A DNA stretch of 64,000 nt, from contig NZ_CP071518.1 in assembly GCF_016613535.2 (NCBI RefSeq), positions 1,426,001 to 1,490,000 on the forward strand, read 5' to 3'. Both the position numbers and the translations under genes were made by a program. Numbering within the stretch: position 1 is the stretch's first letter; every line of letters starts with the position of its first letter. Below, in pieces: positions 62,164 to 64,000 of this stretch. The stretch is from Lysobacter solisilvae (lineage in GTDB: Bacteria; Pseudomonadota; Gammaproteobacteria; Xanthomonadales; Xanthomonadaceae). Below the pieces are notes generated by a model, which searched no databases, was not told where the DNA came from, and saw nothing but the letters and a program-made list of their open reading frames with translations.

Positions 62164-62796
62164 TCACTGCGCTGGCGGCACCGGCGGCAGCTTGCCGGGC
62201 GGGACGTGCAGCACGCTTTGCGCGATCTCGCGCGCGCAGTGCCACGCCAGCTGGTCCGATGCCACGCGGATCACGCGGGCCTGGTCGGCACCGAGGCGTT
62301 CCAGCGTGGGCGCATCCGCCTGCAGCCGCGTGTCCGGATGGCAGCGCTGTTCGGCGATCACCCGCCGGTCGCTGCTGCGCACGACCTTGATCTCGACGCC
62401 CTGGTGCACGTAGTAGCGTCCCGGCATGCGCGCGTTCGGCGCGAAGCCCCAGCGGTAGGTCTGCAAATGGAATTCGTAGTCCCGCTCCGTGCCCCGGACG
62501 GCGACCGCGCCCTGCGTGGCGGCGAGGATGTCGACCAGGCGGGAGGCGACCACGACGGCTGGATCGGCCAGCGGGGGCAGCGGGGGCTGGTCCTTGGCCA
62601 GCAGGTAGCCGAAGGGCTTGCCGTCGACACCCAGCTGCACCTTGTCGTCGACGTTCTCGCGGAATGCGGCCGGCGCGCGCACATACACGTAGATGCGCTT
62701 GCCCGCGAAAATCGCGGGGTCGATCTCGTCGACCGCAGTGGCGCGGGCGGGCACCATCGCCGCCAGCAGCGCGCAGAACAGGATCAGTGGCTTCAA
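62164..62796 (-). CDS. Exported protein of unknown function
   Basis: 210 residues if started at TTG 62794-62796, which gives a proper signal peptide (MKPLILFCALLAAMVPARATA) and has GGGGA upstream; no ATG upstream fits. The mature part contains FAGKRIYVYVRAP, LVDILAATQGAV, an EFHLQTYRWGF stretch and a Pro-rich end. I recognise no family. The gene sits between two similar hairpins and is convergent with the preceding gene. Confidence 0.65.
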   Translation of the reverse strand: MKPLILFCALLAAMVPARATAVDEIDPAIFAGKRIYVYVRAPAAFRENVDDKVQLGVDGKPFGYLLAKDQPPLPPLADPAVVVASRLVDILAATQGAVAVRGTERDYEFHLQTYRWGFAPNARMPGRYYVHQGVEIKVVRSSDRRVIAEQRCHPDTRLQADAPTLERLGADQARVIRVASDQLAWHCAREIAQSVLHVPPGKLPPVPPAQ

Positions 62797-62979
62797 GGCA
62801 TTCCCCGTCGTGAAGTGCGCCCGCACCAGCCTGCGGGCGTGCCGGCGAGTATAAGGGCGCGTTCGGCAGGGCTGGCAATGCAACGCGCGCCATCGCGGTC
62901 CCCGCCGGCCCTCGCGCGCAGCAGGCGCCGGCGCCGGCGCGGCATCGGGGAGAGGACGAGAATGAAGCCGCACAGATGC

Positions 62980-63007
62980 GACGAAGGCCGCTTGCGCGGC
63001 CTTCGTC
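62980..63007. repeat. Inverted copy of the 62.1-kb hairpin
   Basis: A 12-bp perfect stem GACGAAGGCCGC/GCGGCCTTCGTC with loop TTGC, the reverse complement of the loop GCAA in the hairpin at 62113-62138. No U tract follows on either strand. It may act as the 3' end of the next minus-strand gene. Confidence 0.6.
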
Positions 63008-63056
63008 ACCTGCGCGCCGGCGCCGCGTGTCGCGGTCGCCGGACGACATGGGCGGA

Positions 63057-63518
63057 TTACTCCGCCTTCTTGAGCTTCTTCGACAGCGACATGAAGGTCG
63101 CTTCGTCGGACGGGCCCAGGTTCGGACGGCCTGCGACGATGCCCATGCCCAGCGTGCCCTGCACGTAGTAGGTTTCGCCGGCTTCGACTTCCATGGTCAG
63201 CTCGTCCTTGGTTTCGCCGTGCACGTTGTAGACGTGCGTGCCGGGCTCGACCACGGCCACGAAGTACTTGCCGCTGCGCAGCTTGCCCAGCTCGGTCTCG
63301 CCTTCGCGAACCTTGAAGCCGATGGCGGCGCCCATCATCTTCGACGGACGGAAGAACACGATCTGGCCCTTGTCGGCCGGAGCGGCGGCGATGATGCCGT
63401 TGGCGGCCGGCGCGGCGGCGACGGTGGCGGCGGCCGGGGCCGTGGCTTCCTGGGCGGCGGCGGTGGCGCCGGAAATCATGAGAAGGGCGAACAGCGCGGT
63501 GCGGTACGACAGGGACAT
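63057..63518 (-). CDS. DUF2846-like secreted protein
   Basis: 153 residues with a signal peptide (1-22, MSLSYRTALFALLMISGATAAA). An Ala-rich stretch precedes a domain with GQIVFFRPSKMMGAAIGFKV, SGKYFVAVVEPGTHVY and the closing YYVQGTLGMGIV, the pattern of DUF2846-type proteins of unknown function. AGGAG lies upstream of the ATG at 63518. It follows the next gene by 4 bp, so the two are surely co-transcribed. Confidence 0.75.
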   Translation of the reverse strand: MSLSYRTALFALLMISGATAAAQEATAPAAATVAAAPAANGIIAAAPADKGQIVFFRPSKMMGAAIGFKVREGETELGKLRSGKYFVAVVEPGTHVYNVHGETKDELTMEVEAGETYYVQGTLGMGIVAGRPNLGPSDEATFMSLSKKLKKAE

Positions 63519-63522
63519 CGAC

Positions 63523-64000
63523 TTACTCCTGGTGATGGGTGGTGCCTTGGGTGGATCCGGAGACGTCGGACGCGTTGCTGTCCGCCGTCGGGGATGGGGT
63601 GGTCGGTGCGCTGGCATCGACCGCTGCCGACACCGGCGACTCGGCCGGCTTGGTGGCCGCCGACGCCGCTGCCGCGGCAAGGGCCTGCGCATCGAACTGC
63701 GTGTCCTGGGCCAGCTTGGCGTCGACCGCGGTGCCGGCCGGCACTTCGATCTCATGGCCGCGCACGAACATCGCGAACGGGCCCACGGCGTAGGCCAGGC
63801 CCAGCGAAAGGCCATAGGTGTCACGGCCACTGGTGCTGACCTTCAGGCCACGCAGGGGCAGCTGCTGGCCCGCGAACTCCAGATAACGGCCGGCCAGGAG
63901 CAGCTCGCCCGGCTTGCCGCCGCCGCGTGCCGGCATCGCATGCACGATCTCGCCCACACCGGTCGTGCCGGCGGGGACCACGACCACATCGCCCACCTTG
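63523..64000 (-). CDS. Protein of unknown function, N-terminus outside the window
   Basis: At least 158 residues are visible, open to the window edge, so the true start lies beyond 64000. The visible part begins KVGDVVVVPAGTTGVGEIVHA, followed by GELLLAGRYLEFAGQQLPLRG and VGPFAMFVRGHEIEVPAGT, with a low-complexity Ala/Ser/Thr tail. I have seen similar proteins in Xanthomonadaceae and alphaproteobacteria without an assigned function. Translationally close (4 bp) to the DUF2846-like gene. Confidence 0.6.
   Translation of the reverse strand, partial: KVGDVVVVPAGTTGVGEIVHAMPARGGGKPGELLLAGRYLEFAGQQLPLRGLKVSTSGRDTYGLSLGLAYAVGPFAMFVRGHEIEVPAGTAVDAKLAQDTQFDAQALAAAAASAATKPAESPVSAAVDASAPTTPSPTADSNASDVSGSTQGTTHHQE

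Overview
The window is G+C-rich DNA with strongly G/C-ending codons. Its gene order (groESL with cutA-dsbD behind it, pcm-tolC-waaA, a fused ilv-leu cluster, thrABC, thiC) points to the Xanthomonadaceae/Lysobacteraceae (a Lysobacter- or Luteimonas-like gammaproteobacterium). I assign the group from gene content and protein style; no 16S gene is present. I see no prophage, insertion sequence, CRISPR array, rRNA or tRNA.

Layout. 1-4.1 kb (minus): 5' part of dsbD, cutA, a secreted endonuclease I broken by a one-base frameshift, and a small Xre regulator. 4.2-4.6 kb: two related units of about 120 bp, each ending in an intrinsic terminator (candidate tandem sRNAs). 4.6-6.9 kb: groES-groEL with a sigma-32-type promoter and a CIRCE operator. 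7.3-12.6 kb: a small secreted protein, a Tat/lipoprotein-type flavin amine oxidase, a YhhN-family membrane protein, an orphan promoter plus terminator (candidate sRNA) and a subtilisin-like protease. 12.6-18.8 kb: glnE, an ELM1-family protein, a nitroreductase, YceI, pirin and a zinc-finger protein. 18.8-24.5 kb is a lipopolysaccharide block: glycosyltransferase, O-antigen ligase, two facing lipid A acyltransferase paralogues and waaA. 24.6-32.2 kb is an export block: tolC, pcm, a TetR regulator and a divergent RND pump.

32.4-49.6 kb (minus) holds amino-acid biosynthesis from aspartate to threonine and to all three branched-chain amino acids. thrA-thrB-thrC follow a leader peptide with eight Thr codons. 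Only 66 bp after thrC begins a second leader peptide rich in Leu/Ile/Val/Thr codons, followed by a terminator and then ilvD-ilvC-ilvG-ilvM-ilvE-ilvA-leuA-leuC-leuD-leuB, mostly with overlapping or abutting genes. Both leaders carry a sequence able to compete with the terminator, so both look like ribosome-stalling attenuators.

49.8-64 kb: a TPP riboswitch and thiC, a two-TM ion channel, a CadC-like sensor with a beta-propeller, an AraC regulator, then ppa and hppA. The spaces around ppa are unusually repetitive: five 60-bp tandem units, two hexanucleotide arrays, a hairpin-rich mosaic element and a 13-copy 21-bp array. The window ends with three small secreted or periplasmic proteins and a partial gene. 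Most genes are ordinary housekeeping genes. The items most worth following are the twin attenuators, the tandem sRNA-like units, the orphan sRNA candidate, the 21-bp array and the frameshifted nuclease.
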